DNA from: Plantimonas leprariae
Lineage (GTDB): Bacteria; Pseudomonadota; Alphaproteobacteria; Rhizobiales; Rhizobiaceae
Direction of reading: 5' to 3'
DNA: 64,000 nt
NCBI RefSeq assembly: GCF_008802405.1
Contig: NZ_VZDO01000005.1
Span: 268,021 to 332,020 of the forward strand
In this document: piece by piece, positions 1 through 8,745 of the stretch
Numbering within the stretch: position 1 is the stretch's first letter
Layout: each line of letters starts with the position of its first letter
Position numbers and translations under genes: made by a program
Notes under the pieces: model-generated
What the model was told of the DNA's origin: nothing
Databases searched by the model: none
What the model saw: only the letters and a program-made list of their open reading frames with translations

Positions 1-422
1 CCAGCATCGAGGAAATCTCCAACGCGGCGCGCCTGGCGGGGGCCGAGGAGTTCATCGAACGGCTGCCGCAAGGGTACGACACCATGCTGGAGGAGGAGGC
101 GGCCAACCTGTCGGGCGGCCAGCGCCAGCGCCTCGCCATCGCCCGCGCGGTGATCACCGATCCGAAGATCCTGATCTTCGATGAAGCCACGAGCGCGCTC
201 GATCCCGACAGCGAGGCGATCATTCGCCAGAACCTCCGGACGATCGCGCTCGGCCGAACGGTGATCGTCGTGTCGCATCGGCTTTCGACGCTGGTCGATG
301 CCGACGCCATTCTCGTGGTCGACCGGGGCAGGATCGCCGACATCGGGCGGCACGAGCAGCTCATCTCGCGCTGCCTGCCGTACCATCAGCTATGGGCGCA
401 CCAGAACAGGCAGGCGGCATGA
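1..422 (+). CDS. Type I secretion ABC transporter, ATP-binding C-terminus (partial)
   Basis: This is the 3' end of a gene that begins before the window; codons are in phase from base 3. The visible part is the second half of an ABC nucleotide-binding domain: signature LSGGQRQRLAIARA, Walker B ILIFDEATSALD, and the H-loop in VIVVSHRLS. It would power export of a protein substrate through the inner membrane. The stop overlaps the start of an HlyD/PrtE-type fusion protein by 4 nt (ATGA), which supports a PrtD/HlyB-type type I secretion exporter rather than an importer. The membrane domain lies outside the window, so the exact subfamily is inferred from this neighbour. Confidence 0.9.
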   Translation, partial: SIEEISNAARLAGAEEFIERLPQGYDTMLEEEAANLSGGQRQRLAIARAVITDPKILIFDEATSALDPDSEAIIRQNLRTIALGRTVIVVSHRLSTLVDADAILVVDRGRIADIGRHEQLISRCLPYHQLWAHQNRQAA

Positions 423-1828
423 GCGACGCGCAGCCGGGAACATCGCTCGCCCCCGTCCTCTCGCCGAGAAACCAGATCGTCGTTCGTCCGATGCGGCCGA
501 TGCGGCTACCGGTCGTCTCGGACTTCCAGACCGACGCGATCGAACTCGAGGAGCGCGTGCCGCCGGGCGTCGCCCGTCTGACGCTTTATGCCGTGACCGC
601 ATTCGTCGCGTGCGCGATCCTTTGGGCCTCGCTCGCCTCGGTCGACGAAATCGTCGTGGCGCCCGGCCGCTTGGTCACGACGAAGCCCACGATCGTCGTC
701 CAGCCGTTGGAAACCTCCATCATCCGCTCGATCGACGTCGCGGTCGGGGACCGGGTTCACGCGGGCGATCGGCTGGCGACGCTCGACGCCACGTTCAGCC
801 AATCGGACATGGAGCAGCAGCAGGCGAGATTCGCGGCGCTGGACGCGCAGGTCAAGCGGATCGAGGCCGAGGTCGACGACCTTCAGTACCGGCCCGAGGC
901 GGCCGCCGCGCCCGACGCGAGGCTGCAGCAACGGCTGTTCGACCAGACGGAGGCCTTCTATGCCGCCCAGATCGAGAACTACGACGAGCAGATCGCGGCG
1001 CAGGCCGCCACCATCCGCACGAGCCAGGAGCAGGCGGACATCCTGCGCAACCGGATTGCGACGCTCGGCGAGATCGAGACCGCCCGCGACACGCTCTACA
1101 AGAAGGAGGTCGGCTCGTTCCTGAACCTTCTCGTCTCGCGCGACACTCGGCTCGACGTCAACGCCACCCTGGCTCAGACGCTCGGCCGGAGTGTCGAGGC
1201 GGAGCACGCTCGGGACAAGCTCAAGGCGGAGCGACAGGCGTTCATCGAGGACTTCCGGCGCAACCTGCTCGATAAGCTGGTCGACCTGCGCGGCCAGCGC
1301 GATACGGTCGCCGAGGAGTTGAAGAAGGCCGCCCTCCGGCGGAATATGGTGAGCCTGAGCGCCCCGGCGGACGCCGTGGTGCTGGAACTCGCGCAGCGTT
1401 CGATCGGATCGGTGGTGCGCGAAGCCGAGCCCATCGTCACCCTCGTTCCGCTCGACGTCCCGCTGGAGGCGGAAGTCTCCGTGGGCTCCGCCGACATCGG
1501 CCGCGTTCTCGCCGGCGACGGCGCGCGGGTGAAGTTCGACGCCTACCCGTTCCAGAAGTTCGGCACGATGGCCGGCACGGTGCGCACCATCAGCCGCGAC
1601 GCCTTCAACGGCGAGCCGAAGGTCGACGGATCCAGGCCCTCGATGCCCGTCGTCTTCCGGGCACGGGTGCGACTGGCCGATGCGACGGTCGGCCAATCCT
1701 CGGAGGGTTTCCGGTTGCTGCCGGGAATGACGGCGAGCGCCGAGATCAAGGTCGGGCACCGGAAGGTCATCTCGTATCTGCTCTATCCGCTGCTTCGGGG
1801 GTTGGACGAAAGCATGCGGGAGCCCTGA
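419..1828 (+). CDS. HlyD/PrtE family type I secretion periplasmic adaptor
   Basis: This 469-residue membrane fusion protein bridges the inner-membrane ABC exporter and an outer-membrane channel. It has a short cytoplasmic N-terminus, one membrane segment at about residues 49-71, a lipoyl-like half motif, a long coiled coil (about 115-300), then the second lipoyl half and a beta-barrel. The C-terminus (LLPGMTASAEIKVG, then SYLLYPLL) is typical of HlyD/PrtE. The start at 419 was chosen because it gives an ATGA overlap with the transporter; an in-frame start at 392 would add nine residues. No TolC-like gene or exported substrate follows; the next gene is convergent. Confidence 0.92.
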   Translation: MSDAQPGTSLAPVLSPRNQIVVRPMRPMRLPVVSDFQTDAIELEERVPPGVARLTLYAVTAFVACAILWASLASVDEIVVAPGRLVTTKPTIVVQPLETSIIRSIDVAVGDRVHAGDRLATLDATFSQSDMEQQQARFAALDAQVKRIEAEVDDLQYRPEAAAAPDARLQQRLFDQTEAFYAAQIENYDEQIAAQAATIRTSQEQADILRNRIATLGEIETARDTLYKKEVGSFLNLLVSRDTRLDVNATLAQTLGRSVEAEHARDKLKAERQAFIEDFRRNLLDKLVDLRGQRDTVAEELKKAALRRNMVSLSAPADAVVLELAQRSIGSVVREAEPIVTLVPLDVPLEAEVSVGSADIGRVLAGDGARVKFDAYPFQKFGTMAGTVRTISRDAFNGEPKVDGSRPSMPVVFRARVRLADATVGQSSEGFRLLPGMTASAEIKVGHRKVISYLLYPLLRGLDESMREP

Positions 1829-1853
1829 CGTAGCCGCGGCCGGGCTTGCGCCC

Positions 1854-1878
1854 GCCGAGCGCTCGCGAGGCGCTCGGC
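1854..1878. terminator. Perfect 9-bp hairpin between convergent genes
   Basis: GCCGAGCGC and GCGCTCGGC pair perfectly around a 7-nt loop, 26 bp after the adaptor stop and 59 bp after the stop of the convergent merR-type gene. There is no T-run, so intrinsic termination is not certain, but the position suits a shared bidirectional terminator. Confidence 0.5.
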
Positions 1879-1936
1879 CCGCAGGACGGATCGAGACCGG
1901 GCCGGTAGGCGGGCGGTTGCCGATCCGGCTGGAACA

Positions 1937-2344
1937 TCACTTTTCCAGCGTCGAGATGATCATCTCCAATGCGGCGATCGACGTCTCGAGTCCTTCGCGC
2001 TGCGCCTGCAGGACGTTCTGTTGTTGACGGAAGACCTCCCGCAGGTCGCGCACCCGCTTCACCTCGGACCCCGTGCCGAGATAGTCGTTGACGATCTGCC
2101 CGATCTTCATGAGCGAGAAGCCGACGAGCTTGCAGAGCAGGATGAGGCGGAGGCGCTTGCGATCGTCCGGCGAATAGAGCCGCGTCGTGCCGCGCCGACG
2201 CGGATGCAGGAGGCCCCGCGCCTCGTAGAACCGCAGACTGCGCAGGGATATGCCGAACTCCCTCGCCAGATTGCCGATCCGATAGACCTGTTTCGGCTCG
2301 ACTTCCGCGCCGTTCAGATCAAGTAGTTGTTCGACATTCGCCAT
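1937..2344 (-). CDS. MerR family transcriptional regulator
   Basis: This 135-residue regulator has a MerR winged helix-turn-helix at about residues 20-90 (YRIGNLAREFGISLRSLRFYEARGLL), then a dimerisation helix rich in Arg, Gln and Glu. There are no cysteines in the positions used by metal-sensing MerR proteins, and no separate ligand domain, so the signal is unknown. The start at 2344 (MANVEQLL) fits family length; the frame stays open for 112 more codons upstream, but that extension is low complexity and resembles nothing I recognise. Its target is not obvious; the nearest upstream genes on the same strand are an esterase and an oxidoreductase. Confidence 0.85.
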   Translation of the reverse strand: MANVEQLLDLNGAEVEPKQVYRIGNLAREFGISLRSLRFYEARGLLHPRRRGTTRLYSPDDRKRLRLILLCKLVGFSLMKIGQIVNDYLGTGSEVKRVRDLREVFRQQQNVLQAQREGLETSIAALEMIISTLEK

Positions 2345-2762
2345 CTCGTCGCTTTCTGTCAAAGCGTCCAGATCACGATTTGCGGACCAGCATCTCCCGC
2401 CGCGCCGCAACGACCCCCGGTCGCGATGCTTCGATTGGCTCAATGGGGGAAGTATCGAGGCGCGTGCGGGAATAGCCAGTGCCCAAATAGGACAGATGCC
2501 TCGATCTGTCGGGCGATCCGCCGGTTCATCGATCATGCGTCTTAAGACTACCGTGCGGCGTTTCGTCCTCACCGGAATCGACTTTTTGCCGACTATTCGA
2601 CGGAACGGGCGGGATGGTCTCGACGACTTTCGAATGAGGCGAAGCGCGGTGCCGACGGAAGCGAGCGCGACGGCATTCACTCCGAAGGCGACATAGCCTC
2701 GCGGACCGTGCGAAGGCTGGACCGGCTGGAAATGCGATCGCCCGGCGCCGGCTCCGAAGGGC
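2345..2762. other. 418-bp stretch without a convincing gene
   Basis: This lies between the merR-type start and the esterase stop. All frames here give Arg/Ser-rich, unrecognisable peptides. The part at about 2530-2600 is less G+C-rich than its surroundings and may hold the merR promoter. I see no repeat or RNA gene. Confidence 0.5.
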
Positions 2763-3707
2763 TCACGGATCTCCGGCCAGCAAATCCGCCCAGGCCCGTG
2801 CGACTTTCTCCTCGCCGGTCGCGGCGAAATGACAATCGTCGTGGCGGTCGTCGTCGCCGAGCAGCTCGTCCGTGTTCACCCCCGCCCTGATGCCCGGCGC
2901 GGCGTTCGGAAGCGATCGCTGAGCCCGCGTCACCGGGTTGTCGGCCAGATGCGTCTGCGTTCCGCCGTTGCTTTCGCCCAGGCATTTCGAGGTCACCGAA
3001 ACGTAGACCGGCGACGCGACGCCTTCGGATCTGAGCGAGTCGACGAGTTGCAGAAAGCGGTCTCGGTAAGCCTCTTCGCCGGTGCCGACGACGTAGTCGA
3101 TCTCTCCCTGCGTCCACAGTGTCCGGGTCACGCGGTAGCCCGTCGTCGTCAGCTCCCTGACCGTTTCGACCACCCGCGGATGGATATCCCCGCTCGGCGT
3201 CCAGCGCGACACCTTCGAACCGCTGACGGCGACGGGGGCCAGAATGACCCGGTCGACGGCTCCCCTGTCCAGGAGGAGATTGCCGAGCTCGCTCCAGTAC
3301 TCGCCGGTGATGCCATCGGCTCCCAGCAGCGGCGATGCCGCTACGAAACATTTTCCGCCGAAGAAATTGATCACCTCGTCGCCATGCTTGGAGCGAAACC
3401 GTTGCCCGCCGTGATTGGCGGCGTTCGACTGGCCCATGACCAGAAGAACCGCCGTACGGTCTGTCTGCCTCGGACAAGAGGTCGGCCGCTTCTGATCGTC
3501 CGAGACCAGAATGTCGAGCTTATCGAAGGTGAAACGGGTCGGCTGCTTCGTCGTGAAGGTCGATCCGATGGCGCGCAACAGGGGGAAGGGGAAGGCGTCG
3601 TACCGGCCGCTGTAGGCCCCGAGCAGGTAGGCGATGAAAACGACCGTCACGCCTATCGATAGTTGTCGACGAGATGAAGCCACGGGAGCCGCCCTGGGGT
3701 TCGTCAT
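2763..3707 (-). CDS. Membrane-anchored SGNH hydrolase, SASA (sialate O-acetylesterase-like) family
   Basis: This 314-residue protein has one N-terminal membrane segment (about residues 17-34) followed by an SGNH/SASA esterase domain. Visible motifs are the nucleophile block LLVMGQSNAANHG (Ser94), LWTQGEIDY in the middle, and a C-terminal DDCHF that supplies the Asp-His pair. The family removes O-acetyl groups from carbohydrates, so de-O-acetylation of a surface glycan is the likely role, outside the cytoplasm. The ATG at 3707 was taken over a TTG one codon upstream. It is followed by merR and preceded by a GMC oxidoreductase on the same strand, with gaps too large for tight coupling. Confidence 0.8.
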   Translation of the reverse strand: MTNPRAAPVASSRRQLSIGVTVVFIAYLLGAYSGRYDAFPFPLLRAIGSTFTTKQPTRFTFDKLDILVSDDQKRPTSCPRQTDRTAVLLVMGQSNAANHGGQRFRSKHGDEVINFFGGKCFVAASPLLGADGITGEYWSELGNLLLDRGAVDRVILAPVAVSGSKVSRWTPSGDIHPRVVETVRELTTTGYRVTRTLWTQGEIDYVVGTGEEAYRDRFLQLVDSLRSEGVASPVYVSVTSKCLGESNGGTQTHLADNPVTRAQRSLPNAAPGIRAGVNTDELLGDDDRHDDCHFAATGEEKVARAWADLLAGDP

Positions 3708-3975
3708 CAATAAGTCGGCCGCGTTCGGCGAGGTCGCTTCCCACGAGCCGCGATGCCCTGCTGAAACGCAATTCCCGGAAGATCAACTCACATTTACGCT
3801 ACGGAAGAGAAGTCTTCGACTGTTCCTTCCCCGAGGCTATATTCTGTCCGCCTCCAGGTTCTGGTGAGGCGGACGGTGCGATGCGACTGACAAGGGTCGC
3901 CTTTCCTCTGCCCGCTCCATCCGAAAGCGGACGATGGCAGGTGGGCGTCTCGACGGCGTGAGGGACGGGGTCGCG

Positions 3976-5607
3976 TCAGGCCTGCAGCAACACCTTGGCC
4001 ATGTTTCGCTTGAAGTGGTCGGCCAGGCGGATCGCGAGGGCGACCAGCGTCAGCGTCGGGCAGTCGCTGCCGGCCGTCGGAAAGACGGAGCTTCCGACGC
4101 AGTAGACATGGTCGCTGCCATGCAGTTTCGAGTTGGCATCCACGACGCCTTTCCGCGGATCGACATGCATCCGCGTGGTGCCCATGTGATGCCAACATCC
4201 CGCGACGCCGCCGTCCCAGTCGTTCGCCGACTGCGGAGCGTAAGTGGCGATCTTCGCTTCGACCAGTTCGGAAGCGATGAGCTTCGTGGTCGACCGGATG
4301 TTGCGCGAGTCCTGCTCCGTCAGTCGCCAGTCCACCAAGACCCGATTGAGCCCCAGACGATCCTTGCCGTCCGCCAGGCTGATCCTGCTGTCGCGATTGG
4401 GGATCGGTTCGATGATCGTTTCCAGGGTGAGGCGGCGGGATGCGATCGGGAGGTTCACGGCCTGGTCGAGCACCCCCAACGCCCCTTGCGGCGACGCCAG
4501 CATCCCGGAAAGCAGGTTCTTCACCAGGGCGCCCGTTCCGACGGTCTGGGTCTGACCGAACCGACGCCGACTGATCGTGTGGGTCCTCAGCGCCGTCACC
4601 GCCTGGAACATCCTCGACTCCTCGAACGAGTACCGTCCGAAGAAGTAGGAGCGCGAATTGGGCAGGCGGCGTTCGCGCTGCGTCTCGGGCGTCGGCATGA
4701 TGAATGCGGCGATCTTGTTCGGGTTGACGCCGGAGCGTTGGCGGGTCTTCGCCAGCCTGCAATCGTACAACCGGCGATGCTGGCGCAGGTTGGCGATCCT
4801 CAGCGTCGAGGAGCGGATCCGAGGATGATCCATGAAGTAACGACCGACGAGATCATGCTCGTTGCCGAGCCCGCAGTTCCGCGAACCGCGGGACAGCAGC
4901 AGCAGGCGGGCGTTCTCGATGCCCCCCGCGGCCAGGACCACCGAGCGGGCTTCGACCTTGAACCGGTTTCCGCTCAATGTCTGGACGTCCACTTCGAGCG
5001 GTTGCCCCGTCCGCTCCGGGGGGCGAATCTCGCAGACGTTGCTCCACAACACGAGGTTGACCGTGGAGGACTGCGAAAGCCGGTTGCGATAGGCTTTGCC
5101 GTAGCGGGTGGGCGGGCTGAACTGGACGAGCCGGTTGGTGAGTACAGAATTGTCCAGCGGAAGCGTCGCGACCTTCTTCCTTCCCAGCTCCTGGATCCAG
5201 GCAGCCTCGCTGTAATCGAACGCGCCGAGATGAAGGTACGAATGCGCGCGGACATAGTACTCGGCCAGTTCCTCCGAGCCGAATGGCCAGCCGCTGTCGG
5301 GAATCCAGTCGCGTTCGACGAAATCGAGGGGATCCAGCGGCTTGCACCATCCGCCCCAGCAGTTACTGCTTCCACCGAGCAGCCTGCTTCGCGTCCGCTC
5401 GAGCGCCTCGTAATCTATTCCAACGTTGAGTGCGGAGTAGAGAGACTGCGTCTCTGGATCGTGTACTTCCCCGCCGCTCTCCAGCAGAACGATCTTCAGC
5501 CCGGTATCGGCGAGTTCGAGCGCAAGAGTTATTCCGGCAGGTCCTGCTCCTACGATGCAGATGTCGGCATCGAGTTTCGCACTGACCCCTCTTCCATCGT
5601 GAATCAT
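3976..5607 (-). CDS. GMC family FAD-dependent oxidoreductase
   Basis: This 543-residue flavoprotein begins with a Rossmann fold (ADICIVGAGPAGITLALELA, about residues 14-33) and ends with the GMC C-terminal block: GCWHHMGTTRM, which carries the catalytic-site histidines, then VYCVGSSVFPTAGSDCPTLT. The family oxidises alcohols or sugars. There is no signal peptide, so it is probably cytoplasmic or peripheral. The ATG at 5607 is preferred to a TTG 21 nt upstream; neither has a strong ribosome binding site. Proteins of this type occur in polysaccharide gene clusters, but no substrate can be read from the sequence. Confidence 0.85.
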   Translation of the reverse strand: MIHDGRGVSAKLDADICIVGAGPAGITLALELADTGLKIVLLESGGEVHDPETQSLYSALNVGIDYEALERTRSRLLGGSSNCWGGWCKPLDPLDFVERDWIPDSGWPFGSEELAEYYVRAHSYLHLGAFDYSEAAWIQELGRKKVATLPLDNSVLTNRLVQFSPPTRYGKAYRNRLSQSSTVNLVLWSNVCEIRPPERTGQPLEVDVQTLSGNRFKVEARSVVLAAGGIENARLLLLSRGSRNCGLGNEHDLVGRYFMDHPRIRSSTLRIANLRQHRRLYDCRLAKTRQRSGVNPNKIAAFIMPTPETQRERRLPNSRSYFFGRYSFEESRMFQAVTALRTHTISRRRFGQTQTVGTGALVKNLLSGMLASPQGALGVLDQAVNLPIASRRLTLETIIEPIPNRDSRISLADGKDRLGLNRVLVDWRLTEQDSRNIRSTTKLIASELVEAKIATYAPQSANDWDGGVAGCWHHMGTTRMHVDPRKGVVDANSKLHGSDHVYCVGSSVFPTAGSDCPTLTLVALAIRLADHFKRNMAKVLLQA

Positions 5608-6055
5608 CGGCGCACCCGGACAAAGCAACCAACAGTGATCTGGATTCAGATGGACGCGTGATCGCGATACCTTTCGCCAAAGGGCCGGCTCGATGCTTCA
5701 ATGTTCGGCTTCGCCGGGTTTGGGGCGCGAGGGTCGATCAAGCGAAGGAGGTTCAGGAACATTGGAACTCGCCCGAATGCTTCGGTGACTAACGAATTGG
5801 CTCCTCCTTTTCCCACGCCGCAGACGGCAAATGATCCGCACCTTTCGATTGAACCGTTTACGCCGAAAGGAGGAGGCGGACGTAGCCGAACTGTCCTGAA
5901 TTCACGAACACCGTCGACATGAGACCCTCAGGACCCCAATTCGCGTCAGATACCGTGCATCCGCAGGGGCTTCGTCGCCGACCGTCGCGGGACCGGCCAA
6001 CGCCGCGAAAGGCAGCACGGTGGGCACGGTCGATGTTCGCAGATCTGTACGGAAG
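5608..6055. other. 448-bp stretch without a protein gene
   Basis: This separates the GMC oxidoreductase start from the 3' end of tRNA-Arg. No open frame looks coding. There is one inverted repeat, GTCCTGA at 5893-5899 and TCAGGAC at 5928-5934, 28 nt apart, of unknown meaning. The oxidoreductase promoter should lie here. Confidence 0.45.
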
Positions 6056-6132
6056 TGGCGCGCCCGAAAGGATTCGAACCTCTGACCCCCAGATTCGTAG
6101 TCTGGTGCTCTATCCAGCTGAGCTACGGGCGC
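6056..6132 (-). tRNA. tRNA-Arg (anticodon ACG)
   Basis: This is a 77-nt cloverleaf on the minus strand. The acceptor stem GCGCCCG pairs with CGGGCGC, the D arm has GCTCAGCTGGATAGAGC, the anticodon loop is CTACGAA (ACG), and the T arm is GGTTCGAATCC. The discriminator is G and the CCA end is encoded (6056-6058). In bacteria the ACG anticodon is normally deaminated to ICG and reads CGU, CGC and CGA. No integrase or repeated 3' end is seen next to it. Confidence 0.97.
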
Positions 6133-6323
6133 CCTTGCGGCGGGAGCATCCGTCCCGCGCTGGATGGCCTGATACCGGCTCGACGGAGCCGATGCAAGAC
6201 GTCTCGCCGGCATTTGTTCAGCCGGCCCGCGGCCGAGTTGCGGCTCACACGGTGGAAACGGCATCGTCTGTGCGTTTCGGAGGAGCGGATGGAATAGGGC
6301 GGTAGGAGAAGTCCGGTCCCGCC

Positions 6324-7850
6324 TCAACCGCTCCCGTTCGGCGCTGCGGGTGGGGATGCAGGCGACGAACCGTTCGCGCTCGCCTCGGGAACGCTCGGCA
6401 GGCGTATCTCGAAGACGGTGCCCGCCCGCGCCGCTTCCGACAACCGGATGTCGCCGCCGTGCCCTTCGACGATCTCGGCCGCGATCGCGAGGCCGAGGCC
6501 GGTGCCACCGGAACGCGTCGAGCCGCGGAAGGCGCGGAACAGGTTCTCGCGCGCCCGGGGCGGCAGGCCGGGACCGGTATCCTCGACGCGGATGAGGACG
6601 GCGCCGTCTCCCGTCTGCCTCGCCGCCGAGATCGCGACGCGGCGCACGATCAGATCCTCGCCGTCGTCCTCCAGCGCCTGGACCGCGTTGCGCACGAGAT
6701 TGTTCAGCACCCGGAAGAACTGATCGGCATCGACGTCGATCTCGAACGCTTCGGCGACGTCGTTGCGCAGCTCGATATCGCTGCCTGCCGGAACGGGGGC
6801 CAGTTCGAAGACGTCGTCCACCAGCCGGCGGAGCCGGATGCGCCGCCGCACCGGCGCATTCTCCACCGCCTTGCCGTAGCTCATCACCGATTCGGTATAG
6901 ATCAGCGCGCGGTCCAGGCTGCGCAGCAGCATCGGCAGGGCGCGCTGCACGCGCGGCTCCTGAACGTCCGACAACCGGTCCGACACCATCTGGGCGGATG
7001 CGAGGATGTTGCGCAAGTCGTGGTTGATCTTGGAAACCGCGAGGCCGAGATCAGCGAGGTGCCGCTGTTCGCGCAGCGTCGCGGCGAGCGTCGACTGCAT
7101 GCCGGCGAGCTCCAGCTCGGCCGCGCCGATCTCGTCGGGCCGCCCGCCCGGTTTGATGATCCGCGCCATGTCGGTCGGCGCCGAGCCGAACCGGATCATC
7201 GAACGCGTCATCGCCTGGATGGGACGCACGAGGAGAAGGTTGATCGCCGCGTAGACGAGCAGCGCCGCGAAGACCGCCACGGCGAGCGACAGGAGGAAGA
7301 TGTTGCGGGCATAGGCGAGCATGGCGTTGCGGAGCTTGCGCTCCGGCATCACCACTTCCGAGACGACGTCGGCATCCTCGCGCCCGCCCACCGGTCCGAG
7401 CACCCGGATCGTCCGCTCGCCGCCGAACAGCAGCGTGTCGAGCGCGCCGCCGGCGAGCTGCATCCAGCCGGCTTTGCCGACGTCGATCTGGCGGTCGAGC
7501 GTCGGGATGGTTTCCTTGCGGGCGAGGAGGCGGGTGACGCCGCCGCTCGTCATCGCGACGAGGTCCGCCTGCAGCGTGGCGAGCAGCACCTCCTGCTGGT
7601 GCGGTCCGAGGACGGCTTCGCCGTCGGCGCGCGGCTGCTCGATTGTCAGCCCCGCGAGCGCCGCCGTTTCCAGCTTCTGCCGCAGCCATTCCGCCCGGAA
7701 ACGGGCGACGGACGGCACGAAGATCAGCACTTCGGCCAGCATGACCGCGAGCAGGGTCAGCCAGAGGATCCGCACCGACAGGGGCCGACGGATCGGCGCC
7801 GCCTTCCGTCCCGTCTCGATGTCTCCGCCGGTGCGCGCGCTTATGTCCAA
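6324..7850 (-). CDS. Membrane sensor histidine kinase with HAMP-like linker
   Basis: This 508-residue kinase has membrane segments at about residues 28-50 and 184-208 bracketing a periplasmic sensor region, then a HAMP-like linker. The H-box is KINHDLRNILAS with His277, followed by the N-box (RVLNNLVRNAVQAL), G1 (VEDTGPGLP) and G2 (GTGLGLAIA). It should autophosphorylate and pass phosphate to a response regulator, but none is adjacent. The start is TTG at 7850, supported by GGAG five bases upstream; an overlapping upstream ATG runs into a stop after six codons. The gene is divergent from rpmH. The signal is unknown. Confidence 0.88.
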   Translation of the reverse strand: MDISARTGGDIETGRKAAPIRRPLSVRILWLTLLAVMLAEVLIFVPSVARFRAEWLRQKLETAALAGLTIEQPRADGEAVLGPHQQEVLLATLQADLVAMTSGGVTRLLARKETIPTLDRQIDVGKAGWMQLAGGALDTLLFGGERTIRVLGPVGGREDADVVSEVVMPERKLRNAMLAYARNIFLLSLAVAVFAALLVYAAINLLLVRPIQAMTRSMIRFGSAPTDMARIIKPGGRPDEIGAAELELAGMQSTLAATLREQRHLADLGLAVSKINHDLRNILASAQMVSDRLSDVQEPRVQRALPMLLRSLDRALIYTESVMSYGKAVENAPVRRRIRLRRLVDDVFELAPVPAGSDIELRNDVAEAFEIDVDADQFFRVLNNLVRNAVQALEDDGEDLIVRRVAISAARQTGDGAVLIRVEDTGPGLPPRARENLFRAFRGSTRSGGTGLGLAIAAEIVEGHGGDIRLSEAARAGTVFEIRLPSVPEASANGSSPASPPAAPNGSG

Positions 7851-8180
7851 AACCGCTCCATCATCGTTCGCCCGGCCCGCATGGACGGCAACACCGTTGC
7901 TGCCGCTGGAGCCGGGATCGGCCGGCGGCGCGGCGCGGCGCGAGAAGGCGATGCGGCGACGGAATGCATACTAGGTGGCCACCGCGCTGTTTCCAATCGA
8001 ACCGTCGTTCGTTCGCCCGCACGAGCGCTCTCCCGCGGCCGGATTGACTTTCGCGAGGCAGTCTTCCTATAAGCCGCCCACGAGCGGACGAACGGGTGCT
8101 CGCGTGCCCGGTCCGCGCTTGCCCGCAGCCGACGCACCAGATTCGAAGGACCCGCGCATCGAGTGCGGGGAAAAGAAACG
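7851..8180. other. Divergent intergenic region (330 bp) between sensor kinase and rpmH
   Basis: It holds the promoter for rpmH (8044-8073) and presumably one for the kinase. No convincing small gene is seen; the frames that cross it are Arg/Ser-rich. Confidence 0.55.
8044..8073 (+). promoter_or_regulatory. Sigma-70 type promoter of rpmH-rnpA-yidC
   Basis: The -35 element TTGACT (8044-8049) and the -10 element TATAAG (8068-8073) are separated by 18 bp and lie about 107 bp before the rpmH start. Both hexamers are close to consensus, which is uncommon in this G+C-rich sequence and fits strong transcription of a ribosomal protein gene. Confidence 0.72.
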
Positions 8181-8315
8181 ATGAAACGCACCTACCAGCC
8201 GAGCAAGCTCGTCCGCAAGCGCCGCCACGGGTTCCGCACCCGCATGGAGACACCCGGTGGCCGCAAGGTCGTCGCCGCCCGCCGGGCCCGCGGCCGCAAG
8301 CGCCTGTCGGCCTGA
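8181..8315 (+). CDS. rpmH: 50S ribosomal protein L34
   Basis: This is a 44-residue, very basic protein, [18 protein letters not shown] to RGRKRLSA, the standard length and sequence of bacterial L34, part of the large ribosomal subunit. It is preceded by GGGGAAAAG, a purine-rich ribosome binding site. It heads the rpmH-rnpA-yidC run found in most bacteria. Confidence 0.97.
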   Translation: MKRTYQPSKLVRKRRHGFRTRMETPGGRKVVAARRARGRKRLSA

Positions 8316-8325
8316 TTCCCGAGGC

Positions 8326-8742
8326 TTGGGCTTCGACATCGCGCGGCTTCGGCGGCGAGCCGATTTCCTGGCCGCGCGCCGCGGCCGCCGCCTGGGCGGT
8401 CCGTTCTTCTTCATCGAAGCCCTGGACAGGCACGACGGCGCCGAGCCGCGTTTCGGCCTGACCGTGACGCGCAAGGTCGGCAACGCGGTGGAGCGGAACC
8501 GCATCCGCCGCCGCCTTCGCGAAGCGATCCGCACCTCCTGCGGGGCTGACATGGCCCGAGGCTTCGATTATGTGATCGTCGCCCGGCGCGAGGTGCTGGA
8601 TCTGGCCTTCGAGCGGTTGCGAAGCGAGCTGCATCGACGCTTGAGCAAGGTTCGACCGGCGCAGGATGCCGCCGGCATGGCGGCAGGCGAGGACGCGCCG
8701 CAGGATGGAATGGCGCCGCCCCGCGGCCGCGCTGGGGTCTGA
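8326..8742 (+). CDS. rnpA: Ribonuclease P protein component
   Basis: This 138-residue basic protein is the protein subunit of RNase P, which matures the 5' ends of tRNAs. The family core is clear: [12 protein letters not shown] near the N-terminus, [26 protein letters not shown] (the RNR RNA-binding motif), and DYVIVARRE. The start is uncertain. No ATG or GTG lies upstream of the core in frame, so I chose TTG at 8326, eleven bases after the rpmH stop; a GAGG lies almost against it, closer than usual. The C-terminus is longer than in many homologues and rich in Ala and Pro. Confidence 0.9.
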   Translation: MGFDIARLRRRADFLAARRGRRLGGPFFFIEALDRHDGAEPRFGLTVTRKVGNAVERNRIRRRLREAIRTSCGADMARGFDYVIVARREVLDLAFERLRSELHRRLSKVRPAQDAAGMAAGEDAPQDGMAPPRGRAGV

Positions 8743-8745
8743 TCG

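Noticed and set aside
6056..6132. tRNA-Arg as an integration site for a mobile element
   Set aside because: No integrase, no repeated tRNA 3' end and no change in base composition nearby.
5902..6327. Peptide AQLDRAPDYESGGQRFESF in a minus-strand frame
   Set aside because: This is the well-known false translation across a tRNA gene (tRNA-Arg), not a protein.
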